Shown: piece after piece, positions 45,187-55,600 of the stretch | Layout of the letters: the number at the start of each line of letters is the position of its first letter | Position numbering within the stretch: position 1 is the first letter of the stretch | NCBI RefSeq assembly: GCF_900199585.1 | Contig: NZ_FZQY01000007.1 | Location: forward strand, 19,708 to 83,707 | Source of the DNA: Helicobacter sp. 'house sparrow 1' | GTDB lineage: Bacteria; Campylobacterota; Campylobacteria; Campylobacterales; Helicobacteraceae | Length of the DNA stretch: 64,000 bases | Direction of reading: 5' to 3' | The notes under the pieces: model-generated | What the model was told of the DNA's origin: nothing | What the model saw: only the letters and a program-made list of their open reading frames with translations | The model's database searches: none | Made by a program: the position numbers and the translations under genes

Positions 45187-46199
45187 AAAAGTATCTTACC
45201 TTTTTATTTTTGCCTATTTTTATTTTTGCTAAACCTATTGCAGTAAATACAATTATTTTAAAGACAGGTTCCTTACAACAAGAGGAAAATTTTTTAGGCA
45301 ATGTAGTTTTTAATGAATTTGCAAATATTGCATCTCAGTCAAGAGGCATAGTAGAAGAGGTATATTTTAGAATAGGGCAAAAAGTAAAAAAGGGAGAAAA
45401 GCTACTAAGCCTAAATGAAGAGTTTTTGCAAAAAGACATTATTATTAAACAATCAAAACTAGATCAAGCTCGTTATATATTAGAAAATAAAAAAAAGGAG
45501 CTTGAGCGCTATAAGAATCTTTTAGAAAGTCAATCCATTCCCCTACAACAATATGAAAATATTGAATATGATGTAAAATCCCAAGAAGCAAATATTTTAG
45601 CCCTTCAAGCAGAACTAGATATGTCTATTTTAGATCTAGGATATAAGACTATTTATGCGCCATTTGATGGAATTATTGTTGAACAAAAGGTGCATAAAGG
45701 GGAGTGGGTTAATACTGGGGAAGTGATTTGCCAGATTCTTGACACAAAAAATATTGAAGTGATTGCAGATGTTCCAAGTTTTATGATTAATCACTTAGCA
45801 TTGGATCAAAAAGTCAAAGTAAGTATTAATAATAAAACCTATAACGGTAGCATTGTTGCCCTTATTCCAAAGGCTGATATCAGCTCAAGAAATTTTCCAG
45901 CATATATCAAAATTGCAAGCAATGAAATGCTTCTTGATGGAATGTCTGCTTCAATTAGATTAAATGTTGGAAAGCAAAACACTGGTTTTTTAATTCCTCG
46001 CGATAGCATTGTGCAGCACAAAGGGAGATCTAGTGTATTTGTCGTGCGTGGCAATAAGGCTGTTTGGATCCCTGTTGAAATTCTATCCATCAATAGAAAC
46101 AATGCTCTTGTAAAGGGAGAAATGAAAGCAGGGGAAAAGCTTGTATCCAGAGGACAAGATAGACTTGAGGATGGAAGTGAAGTAAAAGAGATTCAATGA
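45183..46199 (+). CDS. RND efflux periplasmic adaptor (membrane fusion protein)
   Basis: The 338-residue protein has a signal peptide (KYLTFLFLPIFIFA). The lipoyl half-motifs are IASQSRGIVEEVYFRIGQKVKKG and TIYAPFDGIIVEQKVHKGEWV, flanking an alpha-helical hairpin (about 95-145). Beta-barrel and membrane-proximal domains complete the fold. There is no lipobox Cys, so it is probably not lipid-anchored. It bridges the inner-membrane RND pump and the TolC-like channel encoded next; overlaps of four bases on both sides indicate one operon. Confidence 0.9.
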   Translation: MKKYLTFLFLPIFIFAKPIAVNTIILKTGSLQQEENFLGNVVFNEFANIASQSRGIVEEVYFRIGQKVKKGEKLLSLNEEFLQKDIIIKQSKLDQARYILENKKKELERYKNLLESQSIPLQQYENIEYDVKSQEANILALQAELDMSILDLGYKTIYAPFDGIIVEQKVHKGEWVNTGEVICQILDTKNIEVIADVPSFMINHLALDQKVKVSINNKTYNGSIVALIPKADISSRNFPAYIKIASNEMLLDGMSASIRLNVGKQNTGFLIPRDSIVQHKGRSSVFVVRGNKAVWIPVEILSINRNNALVKGEMKAGEKLVSRGQDRLEDGSEVKEIQ

Positions 46200-49100
46200 A
46201 AAGTTGGATTAAATATTGTCTTCTTAACCCCGTTGTAGTTTTTGTTTGTAGCGTCTTCCTAGTTTTATTTGGACTTATGGCTTTAGACAAAATGCCCTAT
46301 CAGCTTTTACCACAAATTTCAAGACCCGTGATTAGTGTCTATACATCTTGGAAGGGAGCCCCTCCTTATGAAATTGAAAAAGAAATCACTGATAAGCAAG
46401 AAAAATATCTAAAAAATATTCCTGGACTTTTAAGCCTTACTTCAAATTCAAGACAAGGAATGTCTTCTATTACCCTGGAGTTTGATATTAATACAGATAT
46501 GAAAACTGCTCTTTTAAATGTAAGCTCCAAACTTGATGAGGTGAGAGGGTATCCATCTGATGTGAGCAAACCAATCATAAAAACAACAGGAGAAAATGTT
46601 CCTATATCAATCTATCTTTTTGCAAAAACCCTTGATGTTAATGAAGACATCAACCATTACAAAAGTTATATTGCTGATGATATTATCAAATATTATGAAA
46701 GAATTGATGGGGTGGGGGAAGTTTATGTAAGCGGGGGAGTAAATGAACAAGTTTTTATTACACTAGATACACAAAAACTTGCTTTTTATCACATTACTAT
46801 TGATGAGGTTATCTCAAGCATAAAAAAACAAAATCTAAATATTTCAGCTGGAAATATGGATTTTGCACAGCGTAATTACAGAATCTCTACAATAGGAGAA
46901 TATGACAGCTTAGATTCTATTGGTAACACAGTAATTAAGACAATACATAATAAAAATATTATTCTAAAGGACTTGGCAATTATTCATCAAGGATATGAAA
47001 AAACCTCAAGCTATAATTTTCATAACAATAATCAAACCATATCTATACAAATTCGTCCAACAGCGAGTGCAAGCATCTTAGAACTTACAAACAAAGTTGA
47101 AGAAACAACAAAATTTTTAAATGAGAATTTTTTAGAAAAAAGAGGCTTAGTTATTGATTGGGGTAGAGATCAAAGACAGTATATTCTCTCTTCAATTAAG
47201 CTAGTGAAGGAAAATATCTTACTTGGTATTGCTTTAGCCATTATTGTATTGTTTTTATTTTTAAGGAAAATAACACCCTTAGTTGTAGTAATTCTAGCAA
47301 TACCTCTTAGTATCATTGGTTCATTTGTATTATTAGGCGCATTTGATCGAACTTTAAATGTTATTTTGCTAGCGGGCGTTTCATTTGCAATCAGCATGAT
47401 TATTGATAGTGCAATTGTAGTTTTGGAGAATATTTTAAGACACACAAAAATACAAAAAGATCATCTTAAAGCTTGTATAGTTGGGACTTATGAAGTTACA
47501 GGTGCTTTGTTTGCTTCAACTATCACAACTCTTGCAATTTTCATCCCTATTATCTTTTTAAAAGATGATGCTGGAAAACTCTTTGTAGATATAGCAATTG
47601 CTGCCTCAAGTTCTATAGGTATTTCACTTATAGTTTGCCTTTTTATGATTCCCACTTTTTTGTATGTAGTTTTAAAAAGACTAAAAATTAAAGATACAAA
47701 AGGATCACTCAGTATTCTTGTAGAAAGATTTGGTGAAAAAATCACCAAAATTATTATGAATTGTGTTATTTATTGCACCAAAACTACAATAAGACAAATT
47801 AGTAGTGTTCTTATCTTTGTGGGTCTTTGTGGCTTTTTTAGCTTTATTGCATTCCCAAAAACAGATTATCTCCCAAAAGGAAATCAGAATTTTATCATTG
47901 CTTATCTCACAACACCATCAGGGCTTTCTTTGGAAGAAAAGGAACATATTGTAAAAATTCTAAGATCTAAATTTCAACCATTTTTAACCACCAACCCTAA
48001 TCATATTGATAATGATGAAGTTCCTTTAGTTAAAGATTTTTTTGTAAGTGCCGGTGAAAGTATTTATTTTTATCTTGTAGCAAACGATCCAAAAAGAATC
48101 AAAGATTTAATGGCTTATGCGCAGGAGAGTATAGATTCTATTCCCAATCTTAGAGGAGTTGTACTACAACAAGAAATTTTTAGTGGTGCATCTAGTTCAA
48201 GTATTGATATCAATATTAGTGGTTCGGATTTAAACTCTTTAAGCACAAGTGCCCACAATATCATTGAACTAATCAAAGAAAAAATCCCCAATTTAAGTAT
48301 TAGGGTAATCCCTTCATTGGATGCAAACAATCAAGAAATAAATCTTTATCCTGACAATAGATCTCTTGCACTTAATGGACTTAATATGCAAAGTTTTGGA
48401 ACAATCACAGAGGTAATGCTTAAGGGAAAAAATGTCGGGGATTATAGAGAAAATGGAAAAATTTTAGATCTGATTTTAGATTCTAAGCAGGCTATTAAAG
48501 ATAGACAAACTTCCCCCGAAGATATACTTTATTCCCAAATTTATACCCCAAATGGAGGCATTGTGTTAATTGGCTCTCTTGCTGTTATTAAAAATGAGTA
48601 TGGCGTATCAAGAATTCGGCACTTTGAACAAAAAAGAAACTTGCTATTGATTATTAATACAAAAGATGACACTCCTATTGAAAAGGTTGCAGATATTTTG
48701 CAACAAGAAATAATAAAGCCCTTAGCCAAAAATGATAAAAATGATATTACAATCTCAGGAAGTGCGGGAAAACTTCAAAAACTAAAAGCAGAACTCTTTA
48801 ATGGATTTATTTTAGCAATCATCATCACTTATCTAATCCTTTGTGCTTTATATGGCAACTTTTTGTATCCATTTATTATTATTTTGACAGTTCCACTTGC
48901 AACTACTGGGGGATTACTTGGATTATTTTTAGTAGATAAATTTATAGCAAAACAAAATCTTGATGTTTTAACAATGCTTGGTTTTATTATTTTAGTTGGA
49001 AGTGTTGTTAATAATGCAATTTTGATTGTTTATCAAACCCTTATTAATATTAAACAATACCATCAAGAAAATAAGGAGGCTATATTAAATGCAACACAAA

Positions 49101-49297
49101 GTAGGTTATCACCTATCTATATGAGTATGTTTACAAGCGTATTAGCACTTATTCCTCTTGTTTTATTTGCAGGGGATGGTAGTGAAATTTATAGAGGTTT
49201 AGGAGCTGTGCTAATTGGAGGCATCATCTTTTCTACCTTTATTACTATTCTTATTATTCCTGCACTTTTAATGCTAAGCACAAAGACTAAAAAATGA
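46196..49297 (+). CDS. RND-family multidrug efflux transporter
   Basis: The 1033-residue inner-membrane proton antiporter has the 1+5+1+5 helix pattern and two large periplasmic loops. TM4 reads ISMIIDSAIVVLENI, with a single Asp where AcrB has two. TM10 reads GSVVNNAILIVYQ, with Asn at the AcrB Lys940 position. That combination is normal for the SwrC-like branch of HAE-type RND pumps, so I take it as active. Substrates are likely hydrophobic or amphiphilic drugs or bile salts, but cannot be told. It overlaps the adaptor and the TolC-like gene. Confidence 0.92.
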   Translation: MKSWIKYCLLNPVVVFVCSVFLVLFGLMALDKMPYQLLPQISRPVISVYTSWKGAPPYEIEKEITDKQEKYLKNIPGLLSLTSNSRQGMSSITLEFDINTDMKTALLNVSSKLDEVRGYPSDVSKPIIKTTGENVPISIYLFAKTLDVNEDINHYKSYIADDIIKYYERIDGVGEVYVSGGVNEQVFITLDTQKLAFYHITIDEVISSIKKQNLNISAGNMDFAQRNYRISTIGEYDSLDSIGNTVIKTIHNKNIILKDLAIIHQGYEKTSSYNFHNNNQTISIQIRPTASASILELTNKVEETTKFLNENFLEKRGLVIDWGRDQRQYILSSIKLVKENILLGIALAIIVLFLFLRKITPLVVVILAIPLSIIGSFVLLGAFDRTLNVILLAGVSFAISMIIDSAIVVLENILRHTKIQKDHLKACIVGTYEVTGALFASTITTLAIFIPIIFLKDDAGKLFVDIAIAASSSIGISLIVCLFMIPTFLYVVLKRLKIKDTKGSLSILVERFGEKITKIIMNCVIYCTKTTIRQISSVLIFVGLCGFFSFIAFPKTDYLPKGNQNFIIAYLTTPSGLSLEEKEHIVKILRSKFQPFLTTNPNHIDNDEVPLVKDFFVSAGESIYFYLVANDPKRIKDLMAYAQESIDSIPNLRGVVLQQEIFSGASSSSIDINISGSDLNSLSTSAHNIIELIKEKIPNLSIRVIPSLDANNQEINLYPDNRSLALNGLNMQSFGTITEVMLKGKNVGDYRENGKILDLILDSKQAIKDRQTSPEDILYSQIYTPNGGIVLIGSLAVIKNEYGVSRIRHFEQKRNLLLIINTKDDTPIEKVADILQQEIIKPLAKNDKNDITISGSAGKLQKLKAELFNGFILAIIITYLILCALYGNFLYPFIIILTVPLATTGGLLGLFLVDKFIAKQNLDVLTMLGFIILVGSVVNNAILIVYQTLINIKQYHQENKEAILNATQSRLSPIYMSMFTSVLALIPLVLFAGDGSEIYRGLGAVLIGGIIFSTFITILIIPALLMLSTKTKK

Positions 49298-50529
49298 AAA
49301 AGCTTCTGCTTATTTTAATTTTTATCAATGGTCTTTTTTCTCTAAATCTTGAAGATGTAATTCATATTGTTGTCTCCCAAAGCCCTGATGTAAAAGAAAA
49401 AATAGCCCTAAAGCAACAGGGAAATTATCTTAAAAAAGCAACTTATGGGGCTTTGATGCCAAGTATAGATACAGGATATGTCTTTAGCTACAATATTCCA
49501 AGTTCTCAAAGGCATTACACATTAAATAGTTTTAATATTAAATTTAACTATAATCTTTTTAATGGATTAAAAGATTACTATGCAATCCTACAGGCCAAAG
49601 AAAACACAAAAAGACTTGATTATAATCTCACAAAATCTCAAGCAGAGATTGTATTAAGAGCAAAACAAGCCTATATCAACATATTGCAATTTCAGACTCT
49701 TTTAAACATCCTTCAAGAGCGCAAAAAAAACATAGAATCTCAAAGAAATAAGGCACAACAATTTGTGCGTCAAGGTATTCGTGCAAAAAATGAATCTTTA
49801 AGTATGGAAATATTACTTTCAAATACAATACTTAGTATCAAAGATACAGAATTAAAACTTTCTTATCAAAAACAAACCCTAGAAAAACTTCTAAATACTT
49901 CTTTTGATACTAAGGATTTAGAGGATATTGATATTAATATCCACAAAGAAATAAACATATCAGAAATCTATCAAAATATTCTGGATCAAAACCCAGATTA
50001 TTTAAATCTAACTTCAATGCTAGATAGTGCAAAATTTCAAAATAAAAGTGATTTTGGTAACTTTTTACCTACAATCAATTTAAGTGGGACAAAGTTTTGG
50101 TACATCGGTGGGAGCAATATTGTATCTACTAGTTATGGTCTTCAAAGTCAAATTCACTTAAGTGCAACTTGGAATGTTTTTAATGGGCTAAGAGACAATA
50201 ATAAATATCAAGCCTCAAGAGTTTATACCCTATCCTTGCAAAATAAAATTGATGCCTTAAAAAGAGATTTGCATCTTCAATTACAAGATCTTGTAAGACA
50301 ATTAATGCTTACAAAAGAACAATTTCTAATAAGCACAGATACACTTAGTAAGGCTGAAGAAAATTATAAAATAGTTAATAATCGTTATGCTCAAGGAATT
50401 GCAACCTATACAGAACTCATTGATGCAGAACTTTTATTAAATAATGCACGCACAAATATTGCTCAAGCAAAATATGGATTTGCATTACTTCTTGCACAAA
50501 TTGACTATCTAGAAAATAAAATTTTTTAG
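49294..50529 (+). CDS. TolC-like outer-membrane efflux channel
   Basis: The 411-residue protein has a signal peptide (KKLLLILIFINGLFS). Two structural repeats of long helices and short strands follow, as in the OEP family: PSIDTGYVFSYN with FNIKFNYNLFNGLKDYY in the first, and LPTINLSGTKFW with HLSATWNVFNGLRDNNK in the second. The paired NGL[KR]D turns show the internal duplication. It provides the outer-membrane exit of this tripartite pump. It overlaps the RND gene by four bases and ends the operon. Confidence 0.9.
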   Translation: MKKLLLILIFINGLFSLNLEDVIHIVVSQSPDVKEKIALKQQGNYLKKATYGALMPSIDTGYVFSYNIPSSQRHYTLNSFNIKFNYNLFNGLKDYYAILQAKENTKRLDYNLTKSQAEIVLRAKQAYINILQFQTLLNILQERKKNIESQRNKAQQFVRQGIRAKNESLSMEILLSNTILSIKDTELKLSYQKQTLEKLLNTSFDTKDLEDIDINIHKEINISEIYQNILDQNPDYLNLTSMLDSAKFQNKSDFGNFLPTINLSGTKFWYIGGSNIVSTSYGLQSQIHLSATWNVFNGLRDNNKYQASRVYTLSLQNKIDALKRDLHLQLQDLVRQLMLTKEQFLISTDTLSKAEENYKIVNNRYAQGIATYTELIDAELLLNNARTNIAQAKYGFALLLAQIDYLENKIF

Positions 50530-50621
50530 ATAAAAATGGTTTTTAGACTAAATCATAGTGCTTTCTCAAGAAGAGGTAATTGTATATTTGATAAAATAAC
50601 CAAAAAAATTTTAGGAAATAA

Positions 50622-52637
50622 ATGCCCCTATCAAATTTAAATTTTGAACAAAATCAAGCCGCAACAGCACCCTTTGGACACAATTTAGTTATTGCTTCTG
50701 CAGGCACAGGAAAAACCTCAACAATCGTTGGAAGAATTGCATACCTTTTTGAAAACAAGGTTGAGCCAGAAGAAATACTACTACTTACTTTTACCAATAA
50801 AGCTGCTGAGGAAATGATTGCTAGAGTGGCAAAAAAATTTGGTGAAAGCAAGGCAAAGAGTATCCAAGCAGGAACTTTTCACGCGGTATCTTATAAATAC
50901 TTAAAAGAAAAATACAATATTGTTTTAAAACAACCAAGAGAATTAAAAATTTTATTTAAAAGTATTGTAGAAAAGAGGGTTTTTTTAAACCAGAATAATA
51001 CGCCTGCTTACTCTTCTCAATATCTCTATGAAATTTATTCTCTTTATTTAAATGCCTCGAAAAATCAAAGTTTTGGAGAATGGCTTGAAGCAAGAAATAG
51101 TGATCAAATGCAATACCTTCCAATTTATGAGGATATTTTTGATGAATTCAATGAACTAAAAAAAAGTTTTAATTATGCAGATTACAATGACTTGCTTTTA
51201 AATTATAGAGAAGAAATGAAAAAAAACCCAACCCCCTATAAAGAAGTTTTATGTGATGAATATCAAGATACAAATCCTCTTCAAGATTCCATTCTTGATG
51301 CACTTAATCCATCTAGCCTTTTTTGCGTAGGAGACTATGATCAAAGCATCTATGCTTTTAATGGAGCAGATATTAGCATTATTGCAAACTTTACTCAAAA
51401 ATATAAAAATGCACAAGTCTTTACACTTAGTAAAAACTACCGATCCAGTGCATATATACTAGATCTAGCCAATCGTGTTATTCAAAAAAATGAGCGTATC
51501 TATCCAAAAAAAATCGAAGTTGTAAAAAAGGGGGATTTTACTCCACCAAGGCTCTTGATTTATGATGAGTTATTTTTGCAATACCAAGAAATTGCCAAAA
51601 AAATTGCTACAGGTAATCCAAACTTTGAAGAAGTTGCAATCATTTTTAGAAATAATGCTTCAGCAGATGGTTGTGAAGCTAGTCTTAGAGAACTTGGAAT
51701 CCCATCAAAACGCAAAGGAGGACTAAGCTTTTTTGATACAAAAGAAGTAGCCTTGATTCTTGATATCTGCTCTTTACTTTTTAACAGTAGGGATATGATG
51801 GCTTTTATCCACACTCTAAGCTATGGCACAATGATAGGAAACTCCATTGCCAAAGATATTTATGAGGCATTTTTAATTCTTGGAGATGGTGATATCAAAA
51901 AAGGAATTCTCTCTCCAAATGATAAAAAACCCTATCATACTAAAGTTAAGAATACACAACTAGGACTTTTTGATGACTTTATCCAGTTAGAAAAAGCAGA
52001 ACGCTTTAACTCCTATTTGTTAGATGAATTTGCATCACACCCCATTCTATCCCATCCAAAATTTAATAAAGAGAGTGCATTATTCTTGCAAAACTTTTAT
52101 TTACTCTTTAAACAACTAAATAGGGAAAGAGATCCAAAAATAATGATTTATAAAATTACTGATAGTACATTTTATAAAAATATAAAAGAAATTTTGGCAA
52201 ATGAGAGATCAAAAAATAAAGACGGAAGCATTGATTTAAGAAGAAAAGAGGAAGCTTTAGAAAAAATTGACAGAAAGATTTTATTATTAAACAATCTCGC
52301 AAAACGCTATGACCATATAGGAAAATTTTTAAATGCAATGATATTAGGATCATCAGAAGCAGTGCAGGGTAGTGGAGTAAATCTTTTGTCAATTCACGCT
52401 TCAAAAGGCCTAGAATTTCAAGAAGTTTATGTGATTGATTTAATGGAAGACAGATTCCCAAATACTAAACTCATTCAAAAAGGAGGGAGCTTAGAAGAAG
52501 AAAGGAGATTATTTTATGTTGCAGTAACTCGAGCTAAAGAAAAATTATTTTTATCTTATGCCAGAAAAGATGCGCTAAAGAGTATTGATTACAGACCCTC
52601 CATTTTTTTATATGAAGCAGGAATGATACTTGCTTGA
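50622..52637 (+). CDS. UvrD/Rep-family superfamily 1 DNA helicase
   Basis: The 671-residue 3'-5' helicase has motif I ASAGTGKTSTI, Ia LTFTNKAAEEM, II CDEYQDTN, III VGDYDQSIYAFNGA, IV region SKNYRSS, V IHASKGLEF and VI RRLFYVAVTRAKEKL, all intact. Motif order and size fit Rep/UvrD/PcrA; the Helicobacter counterpart is usually called Rep or UvrD. Roles include replication restart and repair. AGGA lies five bases before the ATG. It is a single gene with about 90 bases upstream and its own likely promoter. Confidence 0.93.
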   Translation: MPLSNLNFEQNQAATAPFGHNLVIASAGTGKTSTIVGRIAYLFENKVEPEEILLLTFTNKAAEEMIARVAKKFGESKAKSIQAGTFHAVSYKYLKEKYNIVLKQPRELKILFKSIVEKRVFLNQNNTPAYSSQYLYEIYSLYLNASKNQSFGEWLEARNSDQMQYLPIYEDIFDEFNELKKSFNYADYNDLLLNYREEMKKNPTPYKEVLCDEYQDTNPLQDSILDALNPSSLFCVGDYDQSIYAFNGADISIIANFTQKYKNAQVFTLSKNYRSSAYILDLANRVIQKNERIYPKKIEVVKKGDFTPPRLLIYDELFLQYQEIAKKIATGNPNFEEVAIIFRNNASADGCEASLRELGIPSKRKGGLSFFDTKEVALILDICSLLFNSRDMMAFIHTLSYGTMIGNSIAKDIYEAFLILGDGDIKKGILSPNDKKPYHTKVKNTQLGLFDDFIQLEKAERFNSYLLDEFASHPILSHPKFNKESALFLQNFYLLFKQLNRERDPKIMIYKITDSTFYKNIKEILANERSKNKDGSIDLRRKEEALEKIDRKILLLNNLAKRYDHIGKFLNAMILGSSEAVQGSGVNLLSIHASKGLEFQEVYVIDLMEDRFPNTKLIQKGGSLEEERRLFYVAVTRAKEKLFLSYARKDALKSIDYRPSIFLYEAGMILA

Positions 52638-52657
52638 ATTACTTTCAAAAAATGTGT

Positions 52658-52663
52658 TAAAAT
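52658..52663 (+). promoter_or_regulatory. Candidate -10 element of the giant autotransporter gene
   Basis: TAAAAT in context GTGTTAAAATCGTAAAG, 38 bases before the GTG start. The only ribosome-binding-like bases (AAGAGAG) end 15 bases before that GTG, so the start is less certain than usual. Confidence 0.45.
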
Positions 52664-52695
52664 CGTAAAGTTTTAAGAGAGTATAAAGTGGTAGT

Positions 52696-55600
52696 GTGAA
52701 AAAAATGTCTTACTTTTTTCTTAATCGTATTAAAAGATCTTTTATTGCTCTATCGATGACAAGCTTGCTTTGTCCTAGCGTAAGTAGTGCTGTGGAAGGA
52801 CCAATTGACAATAATAGTGATCCTAACAAACAAGTAACTGTTGGTAATGTTTTACAAGGGGATACTCTAAGTGGCTCTATCACCACGAGTGGGAATAATG
52901 TTCATACAACTGTAAATTTTAGAGGAGACTCTAAAATGGAAAATGGGCAAATCTCTGCTGTTTTTAAAAATCAAAATGGAGCCACTGAAAACGCAGATAC
53001 CAAAACAGGAGCTACCAATACCATTATTCTTCAAGAAAATTCTGTATTAAACCTCACTGCAAATGCTAATCAAGCAGGAAATAATGGTCCTGATACAGTG
53101 ACTACAGATCCTGCATACTCTATACTTGCAAGCGGAAGTGGAGCTCAAAATACTATCAGCGATATTACTACCGGAACTGCTAAAGGAGCTATAGCTGGTG
53201 CAATTTTTGCAAAAGATGGTGGGATTAACCTAATTAACAATCTTAGAAACACTGCCATTTCTGGAGCAGTGATAGCAGAGGGCAAAGGTAGCACTAATAC
53301 ACTAAGCTTTGATCAAGGAACTAATCTTACAGGTTATATTGCCACACTCAAAGGTGGAGTAAATACTCTCACTCTAAGTGAAGGCGCAACTCTAAATCTA
53401 GCCAAGGAAGCCACAGAAGGTGCAAGTATTCTTGCAAATGGGATATCAGAAGCCAAAGAAACAAAAGATGACATACCTTCTATAAATACCATTAAAGGAA
53501 CTACTAAAGAAAAAAATACTATCTCTGGAGCTATTGTTGCAAAAGATAAGGGGATTAACAATATTGATATTTATAATCTTGAAGTCTTAGGAGATATTAA
53601 GGCAGTAAATACTGGAAGTAATACTCTTGCCTTAGAAAAAGGATTTTTAACAAATATATCAACTACAGGAGAGGATTCTAAAAATAGCATTAATCTTAAT
53701 GGAGATGCAAGCATCAAAGGTGCTATTTCAAATTTAGAGACTACAGGAACTGCCAATAAAACCAATAATGGCATAAATACCATTACTCTTAATGATAACT
53801 CCACGCTCAATTTAAATAAAGGATCTAATACTAGCGGTGCAGCCATCTTTAGTTCCAATGGCTCCAATACTATTGGTGGGAATAGTATAGGCGCACACAA
53901 GATTACAGGCAATATCACAGCAACAAAAAGTGGCAAAAATACAATCACACTTCAATCACTTACAATGACTGGAGATATCACGACAGATGAAAGTGGTATC
54001 AACACCATTACACTAGGGAGTTTTAATGCTACAGAAAAAAGCACAATTATAGGTGATATCAAAGCAAAAAATAAAGGTCAAAACACTCTTCATTTCACCA
54101 ATGTAACACTCACTGGAAATATTTTTGCAGGAGATTCTAATGATGTAAAAGAAGTAGCTGGTGGAGGATACAATGAGATTACTCTACTAGATAGTTCTGT
54201 AAGTGGTAACATCTCCGCACAAAACAATGGCAATAACAGATTAGTTTTGGGAAATGGTGGAACAAAAGCCACAGTCATCGGCTCAATTAAAGCTCAAAAA
54301 AATGGTAGCAATGTTATTGAATTTAATAATGGGGAAGTAAATGGAGGCATTTTTGCAGAGGGAGAAAAAGCTACAAATACCATCACTCTAGGTAATCAAA
54401 CTTATACAGGAATTATCAAATCCAACATCACTGCAACAAATAATGGAACAAATACTATTAGTATCCAGTCTGTAAATATGACAGGAAGTATTACAGCAAA
54501 AAATCAGGGAAAAAATACCATTACTGATAACAATCCTTTTGATACACAATCCACTATTACAGGTGGAATTATTGCACAAGATAATGGTAAAAACACAGCC
54601 ACTTTAAAAAACATTGCTCTTAGTGCAGGAATCACAGCAGGAGGAAATGGGGCTACAAATACCATCATTATTGGCGGACAAGAAAATGGTGTAGTCAGTT
54701 CAGATATTACCGCAAATGCACAAGGAGCCAATGATATTAGCTTTGATAATCATACTTCTTTAGTTGGAAATATCCTTGCAAATGCAAATGGCACTAATAC
54801 CATTAAAGAAAAAACTAGAGAAGATGGAACCATAAGCACCACCACCCAATCACTCCTTACAGGTTCAATTACAGCTGATAAAGGGAATAACACTATTACC
54901 TTAGCCAACACAAAAATTACAAAAGGAATTATTGCAAAAAATGCCGGACAAAATACTGTTGAAATTAAAACAACAGAATCTAACTATAAGTTAATTACAA
55001 ACATTACAGCAGAAAGCGGAGGAATGAATACTATTACTATCGGGGAGAATGATACTAAAACAGGAATTTTAGAAGGCTCTCTCAATGCAAGTGGTAATGG
55101 ATCGCAAAATACCTTAAGTCTCAATAAAGATTCTAGCTTCATTAATGGTTCAATCACAGCAGATGCCACGACAAATTCTAATGATCAGACCGCCACTAAC
55201 AATATCACACTCAATCATTCCTCTCTTATCCATTTAAAGACAGAAGGTTATGCACTCTATGCTACAGGAATAAATGCAAGCAATACTATTACTGGAAATA
55301 ATAACACTGGAAAAAACATTATTGAAGGAGATATTGTTGCAGATGGTGGCGAAAACACTATAGATGAAAATAAAAGAGCACTAAATACTATCAAACTGGA
55401 TAATCTAACAATCAAAGGTGAGATTAATGCTTATAATGCTGCCACCAATACCCTTGAACTTAAAACTGCAAATATTACTGGAAACTTTCTTGCTCAAGAT
55501 AGCGGAAAAAATGTTGTTAAGTTTAAGGAAAATAGCGAAGTAACTGTATCTGGAAGCTTTGTAGCAAGAACCAAGGGAACAAACACTCTTACCCTAAATA

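Noticed and set aside
46196..49297. RND pump inactivated by loss of one TM4 Asp and the TM10 Lys
   Set aside because: The IDS...VVNN combination is usual for SwrC-like RND pumps, so it does not indicate loss of function.
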